From Saccharum officinarum (taxonomy: Eukaryota; Streptophyta; Magnoliopsida; Poales; Poaceae): 64,000 nucleotides of DNA. The position numbers and the translations under genes are program-made. Where the stretch lies: positions 22,621,063 to 22,685,062 of the forward strand of contig CM036179.1 of assembly GCA_020631735.1 (NCBI GenBank), in the 5' to 3' direction. Numbering within the stretch: position 1 is the first letter of the stretch; each line of letters opens with the position of its first letter. Shown piece by piece: positions 22,468 through 34,400 of this stretch. The notes under the pieces are model-generated. The model was not told the DNA's origin and ran no database searches. It saw only the letters and a list, made by a program, of their open reading frames with translations.

Positions 22468-25400
22468 GCTCATAAATAGTTTTGGACGCACCGATGACTT
22501 CTTGGTGACGAGGTTCTGGTGGAGTTCTGTTCGGTCCGTTTGGAAATAGTGCTAACCTTGACACAAAGATAGGTGCATTGTTTGCATTGCACGTACCACA
22601 GGCTCATATGTAGATTTAGACGCACCCGATGGTACTCGTAAGTGACGTGGCCATGCGGAACCTCGTTTTAGTCAATTTGGGAACAGTGTTTGTGTCAGTG
22701 CAAGATAGGTGCATGGGTTGCACCGAACATACCATAGGCATAGAAAATTTTTGGACGCACTCGATGGGACTCCTAGGTGACGAGTTCAAGTGGAAGCTTG
22801 GTTCGGTCTATTTGGAGATAGTGCTACTATTGATGAAAGATTGGTGCACGTTTGCGTCGAACGTACCGTAGGCTCAGAAATAGTATTGGAGGCACCCGAT
22901 GGAACTCCTAGGTGTGGTGGGTCATGTGGAATTGTGTTTCGATCTATTTTGAGACTGTGTTAGCGTCGGTGCACGATAGGAGCTCGGTTTGCGTCAAATG
23001 TACCATAGGCTCCTAAATCGTTTTAGACGCACCCGATGGTACTCCTAGGTGATGAGGGACTGGTGGACCTCTGTTTGGTGCGTTTGGAGATAGTGCTAAT
23101 CTTGATGCAAGATAGTTGCACGGTTTGCACTGCACATACCATAAGCTCATAAATAGTTTTGGACACACCTGATGGAACTCGTAAGTGACGTGGGCCGTGT
23201 GGAATCTCATTTTAGTCCGTTTCGAGACAGTGTTTGTGTTAGTGCAAGATAGGTGCACAGTTTGCACCGAACATATCATAGGCATAGAAATAATTTTGGA
23301 CACACTCAATGGGACTCCTAGGTGACAAGACTCGAGTGGAAGCTCTGTTCGGTCCATTTCGAGATAGTGCTACCCTTAATGCAAGATTGGTGCACGGTTT
23401 GCGTTGAACGTACCGTAGGCTCAGAAATAGTATTGGAGGCATGCGATGGAACTCCTAGGTGAGGTGGATCTTGCGGAATCTCGTTTCGATCTGTTTTGAG
23501 ACAGTGTTAGCGTCGGTGCTAGATAGGTGCTCGGTTTGCGTCAAACGTACCATAGGCTCATAAATCATTTTAGACACACCCAATGGTACTCCTAGGTGAC
23601 GAGGGTCTGGTGGAGCTCTGCTCAGTCCATTTAGAGATAGTGCTAATCTTGACGCAAGATAGGCGCACGGTTTGCTTTGAATGTACCATAGGCTCCTAAA
23701 TAATTTTAGTTGCACCCGATGGTACTCCTAGGTGACGAGGGTCTGGTGGACCTCTGTTCAGTCCGTTTGGAGATAGTGCTAATCTTGATCCAAGATAGGT
23801 GCACGGTTTGCACTGCACATACAATAAGCTCATAAATAGTTTTGGACGCACCTGATGGAACTCGTAAGTGACGTGGGCCGTGTGGAATCCCGTTTTTGTC
23901 CGTTTGGAGACAGTGTTTGTGTCAGTGCAAGATAGGTGCACGGTTTGCACTGAACATACCATAGGCATCGAAATCGTTTTGGACACACTCGATGGGACTT
24001 CTAGGTGACGAGGCTCAAGTGGAAGCTCTGTTCAGTCCATTTGGAGATACTGCTACTCTTGATGCAAGATTGGTGCACGGTTTGCGTTGAACGTACCGTA
24101 GGCTCAGAAATAGTATTGGAGGCACCAGATGGAACTCCTAGGTGAGGTGGGTCATGTGGAATCACGTTTTGATCTATTTTGAGACAGTGTTAGCGTTGGT
24201 GCAGGATAGCTGCTTGGTTTGCATCAAACGTACCATAGGCTCATAAATCATTTTAGACGCACCCGATGGTACTCCTAGGTAACGAGGCTCTGGTGGAGCT
24301 ATGTTCGGTCCGTTTGAAGATAGTGCTCATCTTGACGCAAGATAGGTGCACGGTTTGCACTGAATGTACCATAGGATCATAAATAGTTTTGGACGCACCC
24401 GATGGAACTCTAAGTCACGTGGTCATGTGGAATCTCGTTGTAGTCCGTTTGGAGACAGTGTCAGTGTATGTGCAAGATAGGTACACGATTTGCAAAAAAC
24501 ATACCATAGGCATAGAAATCATTTTGGACACACTCGATGGGACTACTGGTGATAAGGCTCAAGTGGAAGCTTGGTTTGGTTCGTTTCGAGATAGTGCTAC
24601 TCTTGATGCGAGATTGGTGCATGGTTTGCGTCGAACGTACCGTATGCTCAGAAATAGTATTGGAGGCACCCGATGGAACTCCTAGGTGAGCTGGGTCATG
24701 TGGAATGTCGATTTGATCTGTTTTGAGACAGTGTTAGTGTCGGTGCAACATAAGTGCTCAATTTGTGTCAAACGTACCATAGACTCATAAATCATTTTAG
24801 ACGAAGCCGATCGTACTCCTTGGTGACGAGGGTCTGGTGGAGCTCTGTTCGGTATGTTTGCAGATAGTGCTAATCTTGACGCAAGATAGGTTAACGGTTT
24901 TCACTGAAAGTACCACAGGCTCATAAATAGTTTTGGACGCACCCAATGGTACTCCTAGGTGATGAGGGTCTGGTGGAGCTCTGTTCGGTCTGTTTGGAAA
25001 TAGTGCTAACCTTGGCACAAGATAGGTGCATGGTTTGTACTGCACATACCACTGGCTCATAAATAGTTTTAGACGCACCCGATGGTACTCGTAAGTGACG
25101 TGGGCCATGTGGAATCTCATTTTAGTGCATTTGGGGACAGTCTTTGTGTCTGTGCAAGATAGGTGCATGGTTTGCACCGAACATACCATAGGCATAGAAA
25201 TCGTTTTGGACACACTCGATGGGACTCCTAGGTGACGAGGCTCAAGTGGAAGCTCAGTTTGGTCCGTTTGGAGTAGTGCTACTCTTGTTGCAAGATTGGT
25301 GCACGGTTTGCGTCGAACGTACCATAGGCTCAGAAATAGTATTGGAGCACCCGATGGTACTCCTAGGTGAGGTGGGTCATGTGGAATCTTGTTTCGATCT

Positions 25401-28400
25401 GTTTTGAAACTTTGTTAGCATCGGTGCAAGATAGGTGCTCGGTTTGCGTCAAATGTACTATAGGCTCCTAAATTGTTTTAGACGCACCTGATGGTACTCC
25501 TAGGTGATGAGGGACTGGTGGAACTCTGTTCGGTCCGTTTGGAGATAGTGCTAATCTTGACACAAGATAGGTGCACGGTTTGCTCTGAATGTACCATAGG
25601 CTCATAAATAGTTTTGGACGCACCCGATGGAACTCATAAGTGACGTAGGCCGTGTGGAATCTCGTTTTAGTCCGTTTGGAGACAGTGTTTGTGTTAGTGC
25701 AAGATAGGTGCACGGTTTGCACCGAACATACCGTAGGCATAGAAATCATTTTGGACACACTCAATGGGACTCCTAGGTGACGAGACTCGAGTGGAAGCTC
25801 TGTTCGGTCCGTTTCAAGATAGTGCTACCCTTAATGCAAGATTGGTGCACGGTTTGCGTTGAACATACCCTAGGCATAGAAATCGTTTTGGACACACTCG
25901 ATGGGACTCCTAGGTGATGAGGCTCAAGTGGAAGCTCAGTTTGGTCTGTTCGGAGATAGTGCTACTCTTGATGCAAGATTGGTGCACGGTTTATGTCAAA
26001 CGTACCGTAGGCTCGGAAATAGTATTGGAGGCACCCGATGGAACTCCTAGGTGAGGTGGGTCATGTGGAATCTTGTTTCGATCTGTTTTGAGACTGTGTT
26101 AGCGTTGGTGCAAGATAGGTGCTCGGTTTGCGTCAAATGTACCGTAGGCTCCTAAATCGTTTTAGACGCACCCGATGGTACACCTAGGTGATGAGGGTTT
26201 GGTGGACCTCTGTTTGGTCCGTTTGGAGATAGTGCTAATCTTGATGCAAGAAAGGAGCACGGTTTGCACCGAACATACCATGGGCATAGAAATCATTTTG
26301 GACGCACTCAATGGGACTCCTTGGTGATGAGGCTCAAGTGGAAGCTCGATTCGGTACGTTTGGAGATAGTGCTACTCTTGATGCAAGATTGGGGAATGGT
26401 TTGCGTTGAACGTACCGTAGGCTCGGAAATAGTATTGGAGGCACCTAATGGAACTCCTAGGTGAAGTGGGTCATGTGGAATCCTATTTCGATCTATTTTG
26501 AGACAGTGTTAGCTTCAGAGCAAGATAGGTGCTCGGTTTGTGTCAAAGGTACCATAGGCTCATAAAACCGTTTTAGACGTACCCGATGGTACTCCTAGGT
26601 GATGAGGGTCTGGTAGTGCTAATCTTGACGCAAGATGATGAGGACATCATTGGCTCAAATATGACCATGTCAACCACTTCTATACCAAAGGTGCAACCAT
26701 TCTATATGAGGCTTATCATTGATGCATTTGATGAATTGGTGCTCCACCATAAAATGTGTATATTTTCATTTTCAGAATTACTTACATGGATCGAGGAAAG
26801 GTTTGATTGCATATGGAAAGCATGGAAGGTTAATGAAGTTGATTGGGGACCAAATCCAAGTATTCCCAACGTTCTCCACCTGGACACCACGTCACTTTTG
26901 GTCCAAGGAAAGAAAGAGATCAAATCCAACACGTTTTGGGGCTGGATTCGGACTCCAGGACAGCTCCAACTTGTGTTGTTCACCACAGTCGCATACGGAC
27001 TCGGATTGGGACGTTCTAGCACTTTTTGGAAAGCTTATCAAGTCTATTTTCCAACGGATCTGGACTCATGGCTATATCTTATCCGATGCTTCCGCAATCG
27101 TCGTTTCAACGCCGGGGCCTTTTCTGCCTTTGGTGCTGTGTCACCCTATTTTGGGCTGATGGCCCATGTATCAAGTTGGGTTCATTAGGGACATGTCCTA
27201 GGGTTGGAGAACGACCCCAACACCCCTTGGTCGTTCCCCTAGGTATTAATAAGGATTAGAGCCGCCACAAACAGATTGGGGTTTTGTTTTGTTGAAAGTT
27301 TAGCCATTGCTACTTCCTTGTAGACGCGTGTGTCGACTAGACCATCCGTTCTACTCGATTCAGAACCCCAACTTTGTGATTTCATATTGGTTTTCATCTC
27401 CATATTTGCAATTGAGTTGCTTGTTCTACTTGTTCTTGCTTGTTCCTTGATTGCTTGCAGGAATTACCCTAGTGGTTTGGTTGATCGTGTTCCACAAGAT
27501 CGCGACGGCTGTTGGAGGTGGTGTATCGGTTGCTAAGGCGCAGCATCCTTGGATGGTTGTAGTCGGGCCATGAACGTCATCTCCATCCCCAAATCGAGTT
27601 ATCCACCTTCTCTCATCGAAAGATCAGGATTCACCCTAGCGGGTTCATATCACAAGATAGGTGCACGGTTTGCACTGAACGTACCATAGGCTCATAGATA
27701 GTTTTGGACGCACCCAGTGGAACTCGTAAGTGACGTGGGTCGTGTGGAATCTCATTTTAGTCCATTTATAGATAGTGTTAGTGTCAGTGCAAGATAGGTG
27801 TATGGTTTGCACCGAATGTACCACAGGAATAGAAATCATTTTGGACGCACTCAATGGGACTCTTCGGTGACGAGGCTCAAGTGGAAGCTCAATTTGGTAC
27901 GTTTGGAGATAGTGCTACTCTTGATGCAAGATTGGTGCACAGTTTGCGTCGAACATACCGTAGGCTCAGAAATAGTATTGGTGGCACCCGATGGAACTCC
28001 TAGGTGACATGGGTCATGTGGAATCTCGCTTTGATCTATTTTGAGGTAGTGTTATCGTCGGTGAAAGATAGGTGCTCGGTTTGCATCAAACGTACCACAG
28101 GATCATAAATCGTTTTAGATGCACCCGATGGTACTGCTAGGTGAAGAGGGTCTGGTGGAGCTCTGTTTGGTCCGTTTGGAGATAGTGGTAATCTTGATGC
28201 AAGATAGGTGCACGGTTTGCACTGAACGTACCATAGGCTCATAAATAGTTTTGGACGCACCTGATGGAACTCGTAAGTGACGTGGGTCGTGTGGAATCTC
28301 GTTTTAGTCCCTTTGGTGGTAGTGTTAGTGTCAGTGCAAGATAGTGCACGGTTTGCACCAAACATACCATAGGCATAGAATTCATTTTGGACGCACTCAA

Positions 28401-31400
28401 TGGGACTCCTAGGTGATGAGGCTAAGTGCAAGCTCAGTTCGATCCGTTTGGAGATAGTGCTACTCTTGATGCAAGATTGGTGCACGGTTTGCGTCGAACG
28501 TACCGTAGGCTCGGAAATAGTGTTGCAGGCACCTGATGGAACTGCTAGGTGACATGGGTCATGTGGAATCACGTTTTGCTCTGTTTTGACACAGTGTTAG
28601 CGTCGGTGGAAGATAGGTGCACGGTTTGCACCGAATGTACCATAATCATAGAAATCATTTTGGACACACTCGATGGGACTCCTAGATGACGAGGCTCAAG
28701 TGGAAGCTCGGTTCGGTCCATTTGGAGACAGTGCTCCTCTTGATGCAAGATTGGTGCACGGTTTTTGCGTCGAACATACCGTTGGCTCAGAAAAATATTG
28801 GAGGCACCCGATGGAACTCCTAGGTGATGTGGGTCATGTGGAATCTCGTTTCGATCTATTTTGAGACAGTGTTAGCATCGGTGCAAGATAGGTGCTCGGT
28901 TTGAGTCAAACATACCATAGGCTCATAAATTGTTTTAGATGCACCCGATGGTACTCCTAGGTGATGAGGGTCTAGTGGAGCTTTGTTCGATCCATTTAGA
29001 TATAGTGCTAATCTTGACATAAGATAGGTGTACGGTTTGCACTGAACATACTATAGGCTCATAAATAGATTTGGATGCACCTGATGGAACTTGTAAGTGA
29101 CGTGGGATGTGTGGAATCTCATTTTAGTCCATTTGGAGACAGTGTTAGTGTCAGTGCAAGATAGGAGCACGGTTTGCACCAAACATACCATAGGCATAGA
29201 AATTGTTTTGGACGCACTTGATGGGACTCCTAGGAGACGAGTCTCAAGTGGATGCTCGATTCCATCCGATTGGAGATAGTGCTACTCTTGATGCAAGATT
29301 GGGGAACGGTTTGCATTGAATGTACCGTAGGCTCAAAAATAGTATTGGAGGAACCTGATGGAACTCCTAGGTGACGAGGGTCATGTGCAATCTCATTTCG
29401 ATCTATTTTGAGACAGTGTCAGCGTTGGTGCAAGATAGGTGCATAATTTGCACCGAACATACGATAGGCATAGAAATCATTTTGGACACACTCGATGGGA
29501 CTCCAAGGTGACGAGGCTCAAGTGGAAGCTTAATTCGGTCCATTTGGAGATAGTGCTACTGTTGATGTATGATTCGTGCACGGTTTGCATCGAACGTACC
29601 ATAGGCTTGGAAATAGTATTGGAGGCACCCGATGGAACTCCTAGGTACGTCGGCCATGTGGAGTGTCGTTTCGATCTATTTTGATATAGAGTTAGCGTCG
29701 GTGCAAGATAGGTGTTCGGTTTGTGTCAAACGTACCATAGGCTCATAAATAGTTTTGGAGACACTCGATGGAACTCGTAAGTGACGTGGGTCGTGTGGAA
29801 TCTCATTTTAGTCCATTTATAGACAGTGTTAGTGTCAGTGCAAGATAGGTGCACAGTTTGCACTGAACGTATCATAGGCATAGAAATCATTTTGGACGCA
29901 CTCGATGGGACTCCTAGGTGACGAGGCTTAAGTGCAAGCTCGGTTCGGTCCGTTTGGAGATAGTGCTACTCTTGATGCAAGATTGGTGCACGGTTTGCGT
30001 CGAACGTACCATAGGCTCAGAAATAGTATTGGAGGCACCCGATGGAACTCCTAGGTGACATGGGTCAAGTGGAATCTCATTTCGATATGTTTTGAGACAG
30101 TGTTAGCGTGGATGAAAGATAGGTGCTTGATTTGCGCCAGACATACCTTAAGCTCATAAATCATTTTAGATGCACCCGATGGTACTCCTAGGTGATGAGG
30201 GTCTGGTGGAGCTTTGTTTGGTCCGTTTGGAGATAGTGCTAATCTTGACGCAAGATAGGTGCACGGTTTGCACTGAACGTACCATAAGCTCATAAATAGT
30301 TTTGGACGCAACCGATGGAACTCTTAAGTGTCGTGGGTCGTGTGGAATCTTGTTTTAGTGTCAGTGCAAGATAGGAGCATGGTTTGCACCGAACATACCC
30401 TAGGCATAGAAATCATTTTGGACACACTCGATGGGACTCCTATGTGATGAGGCTAAGTGCAAGCTCGGTTCAGTTCATTTGGAGATAGTGCTACTCTTGA
30501 TGCAAGATTGGTGCACGGTTTGCGTCGAACGTACCGTAGGCTCGGAAATAGTGTTGCAGGCACCTGATGGAACTGCTAGGTGACATGGGTCATGTGGAAT
30601 CACGTTTTGCTCTGTTTTGACACAGTGTTAGCGTCGGTGGAAGATAGGTGCACGGTTTGCACTGAACATACCATAGGGTCATAAGTAGATTTGGACGCAT
30701 CGGATGGAAGTCGTTAGTGATGTGGGTCGTGTGGATTCTCGTTTTAGTCCATTTGAAGACAGTGTTAGTGTCAGTGCAAGGTTGGAGCACGGTTTGCAAC
30801 AAACATCCATAGGCATAGAAATAGTTTTGGATGCACTTGATGGGACTCCTGGGTGACGAGGCTCAAGTGGAAGCTCGGTTCTATCCATTTGGAGATAGTG
30901 CTACTCTTGGTGCAAGATTGGGGAACGGTTTGCGTTGAACGTACCGTAGGCTCAGAAATAGTATTGGAGGAACCCGATGGAACTCCTAGGTGACGAGGGT
31001 CATGTGCAATCTCATTTCGATCTATTTTGAGACAGTGTTAGCATTGGTGCAAGATAGGTGCATAATTTGCACCGAACATACGATAGGCATAGAAATCATT
31101 TTGGACGCACTCGATGGGACTCCAAGGTGACGAGGCTCAAGTGGAAGCTCAATTCGGTCCGTTTGGAGATAGTGCTACTGTTGATATATGATTCGTGCAC
31201 GGTTTGCATCGAACGTACCATAGGCTTGGAAATAGTATTGGAGGCACCCGATGGAACTCCTAGGTGACGTCGGCCATGTGGAGTGTCATTTCGATCTATT
31301 TTGATATAGAGTTAGCGTCGGTGCAAGATAGGTGTTCGGTTTGTGTCAAATGTACCATAGGCTCATAAATAGTTTTGGAGACACTCGATGGAACTCGTAA

Positions 31401-34400
31401 GTGACGTGGGTCGTGTGGAATCTCATTTTAGTCCATTTATAGACAGTGTTAGTGTCAGTGCAACATAGGTGCACAGTTTGCACTGAACGTATCATAGGCA
31501 TAGAAATCATTTTGGATGCACTCGATGGGACTCCTAGGTGAAGAGGCTTAAGTGCAAGCTCGGTTCGGTCCGTTTGGAGATAGTGCTACTCTTGATGCAA
31601 GATTGGTGCATGGTTTGCGTCGAACGTACCGCAGGCTCAGAAATAGTATTGGAGGCACCCGATGGAACTCCTAGGTGACATGGGTCAAGTGGAATCTCAT
31701 TTCGATATGTTTTGAGACAGTGTTAGCGTGGATGAAAGATAGGTGCTCGATTTGCGCCAGACATACCTTAGGCTCATAAATCATTTTAGATGCACCCGAT
31801 GGTACTCCTACGTGACGAGGGTCTGGTGGAGCTCTGTTTGGTCCGTTTGGAGATAGTGCTAATCTTGACGCAAGATAGGTGCACGGTTTGCACTGAACGT
31901 ACCATAAGCCCATAAATAGTTTTGGACGCAACCGATGGAACTCTTAAGTGTTGTGGGTCGTGTGGAATCTTGTTTTAGTCTGTTTGGGGGTAGTTTTAGT
32001 GTCAGTGCAAGATAGGAGCACGGTTTGCACCAAACGTACCATAGGCATAGAAATCGTTTTGGACACACTCGATGGGACTCCAAGATGACGAGGCTCAAGT
32101 GGAAGCTCGGTTTGGTCCATTTGGAGATAATGCTACCCTTGATGCAAGATTGGTGCACGGTTTGCGTCGAACATATTGTTGGCTCAGAAATAGTATTGGA
32201 GGCACCCGATGGAACTCCTAGGTGACATGGGTCATGTGAAATCTCATTTTGATCTGTTTTGAGACAGTGTTAGCGTCGGTGCAAGATAGGTGTACGGTTT
32301 GCACTGAACATACCATAGGGTCATAAGTAGATTTGGATGCACCGGATGGAACTCGTAAGTGATGTGGGTCGTGTGGAATCTTGTTTTAGTCCATTTGAAG
32401 ACAGTGTTAGTGTCAGTGCAAGGTTGGAGCACGGTTTGCAACAAACATCCATAGGCATAGAAATTGTTTTGGATGCAGTTGATGGGACTCCTAGGTGACG
32501 AGGCTCAAGTGGAAGCTCGGTTCTATCCATTTGGAGATAGTGCTACTCTTGGTGCAAGATTGGGGAACGGTTTGCGTTGAACGTACCGTAGGCTTAGAAA
32601 TAGTATTGGAGGCACTCGATGGAACACATGGTGATGTGGGTCATGTGGAATCCTATTTTGATCTATTTTGAGACAGTGTTAGCATCGGTGCAAGATAGGT
32701 GTTCGTTTTGTGTCAAACATACCATAGGCTCATAAAACCATTTTAGACGCACGTGATGGTACTCCTAGGTGACAAGGGTCTGGTAGTGCTAATCTTGACG
32801 CAAGACAGGTGCACGGTTTGCACTGAACGTACCATAGGCTCATAAATAGTTTTGGACAGACCCGATGGAACTCGTAAGTGACGTGGGTCGTGTGGAATCT
32901 CATTTTAGTCCGTTTATAGATAGTGTTAGTGTCAGTGCAAGATAGACGCACGGTTTGCACCGAACGTACCATAGGCATAGAAATCATTTTGGACGCACTC
33001 GATGGGACTCTCAGGTGATGAGGCTCAAGTGGAAGCTCGATTCGATACGTTCGGAGATAGTGCTACTCTTGATGCAAGATTGGTGCACGGTTTGCGTCGA
33101 ACGTACCGTAGGCTCAGAAATAGTATTGGAGGCACCCGATGGAACTCCTAAGTGATGTGGGGCATGTGGAATCTCGTTTTGATCTGTTTTGAGACAGTGT
33201 TAGCGTTGGTGAAAGATAGGTGCTCGCTTTGCGCCAGACGTACCACAGGCTCATAAATAGTTTTAGACGCACCCGATAGTACTCCTAGGTGATGAGGGTC
33301 TAGTGGAGCTCTGTTTGGTCTGTTTGTAGATAGTGCTAATCTTGACGCAAGATAGGTGCACGGTTTGCACTGAGCATACCATAGGCTCATAAATAGTTTT
33401 GGACGCACCCAATGGAACTCGTAAGTGACGTGGGTCGTGTGGAATCTCATTTTAGCCTGTATGGAGGTAGTGTTAGTGTCAGTGCAAGATAGGAGCACGG
33501 TTTACACTAAACATACCATAGGCATAGAAATCATTTTGACGCACTCGATGGGAATCTGAGGTGACGAGGCTTAAGTGCAGTTTGGTCCGTTTGGAGGTAG
33601 TGCTACTCTTGATGCAAGATTGGTGCACGGTTTACGTCGAACGTACCGTAGGCTCGGAAATAGTATTAGAGGCAGCTGATGGAACTCCTAGGTGACGTGG
33701 GTTATGTGGAATCTCGTTTCAATCTGTTTTGAGGCAATGTTAGTGTCATTGCAAGATAGGTGATCGGATTGTGTCAAACATACCATAGCCTCATAAATTG
33801 TTTTAGACGCACCTGGTTGTACTCCTAGGTGATGAGGTTCTGGCGGAGCTCTGTTCGGTCCGTTTGGAGATAGTGCCAATCTTGATGCAAGATAGGTGTA
33901 CGGTTTGCACTGAACGTACCATAGGCTCATAAATAGTTTTGGACGCAACTGATGGAACTTGTAAGTGACAGTGTCGTGTGGAATCTCGTTTAGTCCACTT
34001 GGAGACGGTGTTAATGTCAGTGCAAGATAGCATCACATTTGCACCGAACATACCATAGGCATAGAAATCGTTTTGGACGCACTTGATGGGACTCCTAGGT
34101 GATGAGGCTCAAGTGGAAGCTCGGTTCTATTCGTTTGGAGATAGTGCTACTCTTGATGCAATATTGGGGAACAGTTTGCATCGAATGTATCGTAGGCTTG
34201 GAAATAGTATTGGAGGCACCCGATGGAACTCCTAGGTGACGTGGGTCATGGGGAACTGTTTCGATATGTTTTAAGATAGTGTTAGCGTCAATGCAAGATA
34301 GGTGCTTGGTTTTTGTCAAATGTGCCATAGGCTCATAAACCATTTTAGACGCACCCGATGGTACTCCTAGATGACGAGGGTCTGGTAGTGCTAATCTTGA

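Noticed and set aside
22322..22564. ORFs running through the first N gap
   Set aside because: They consist largely of unknown bases; no coding claim is possible.
26586..27188. 200-codon ORF, plus strand
   Set aside because: It starts in satellite, crosses the CAAGA duplication and runs into the solo LTR; a chance ORF.
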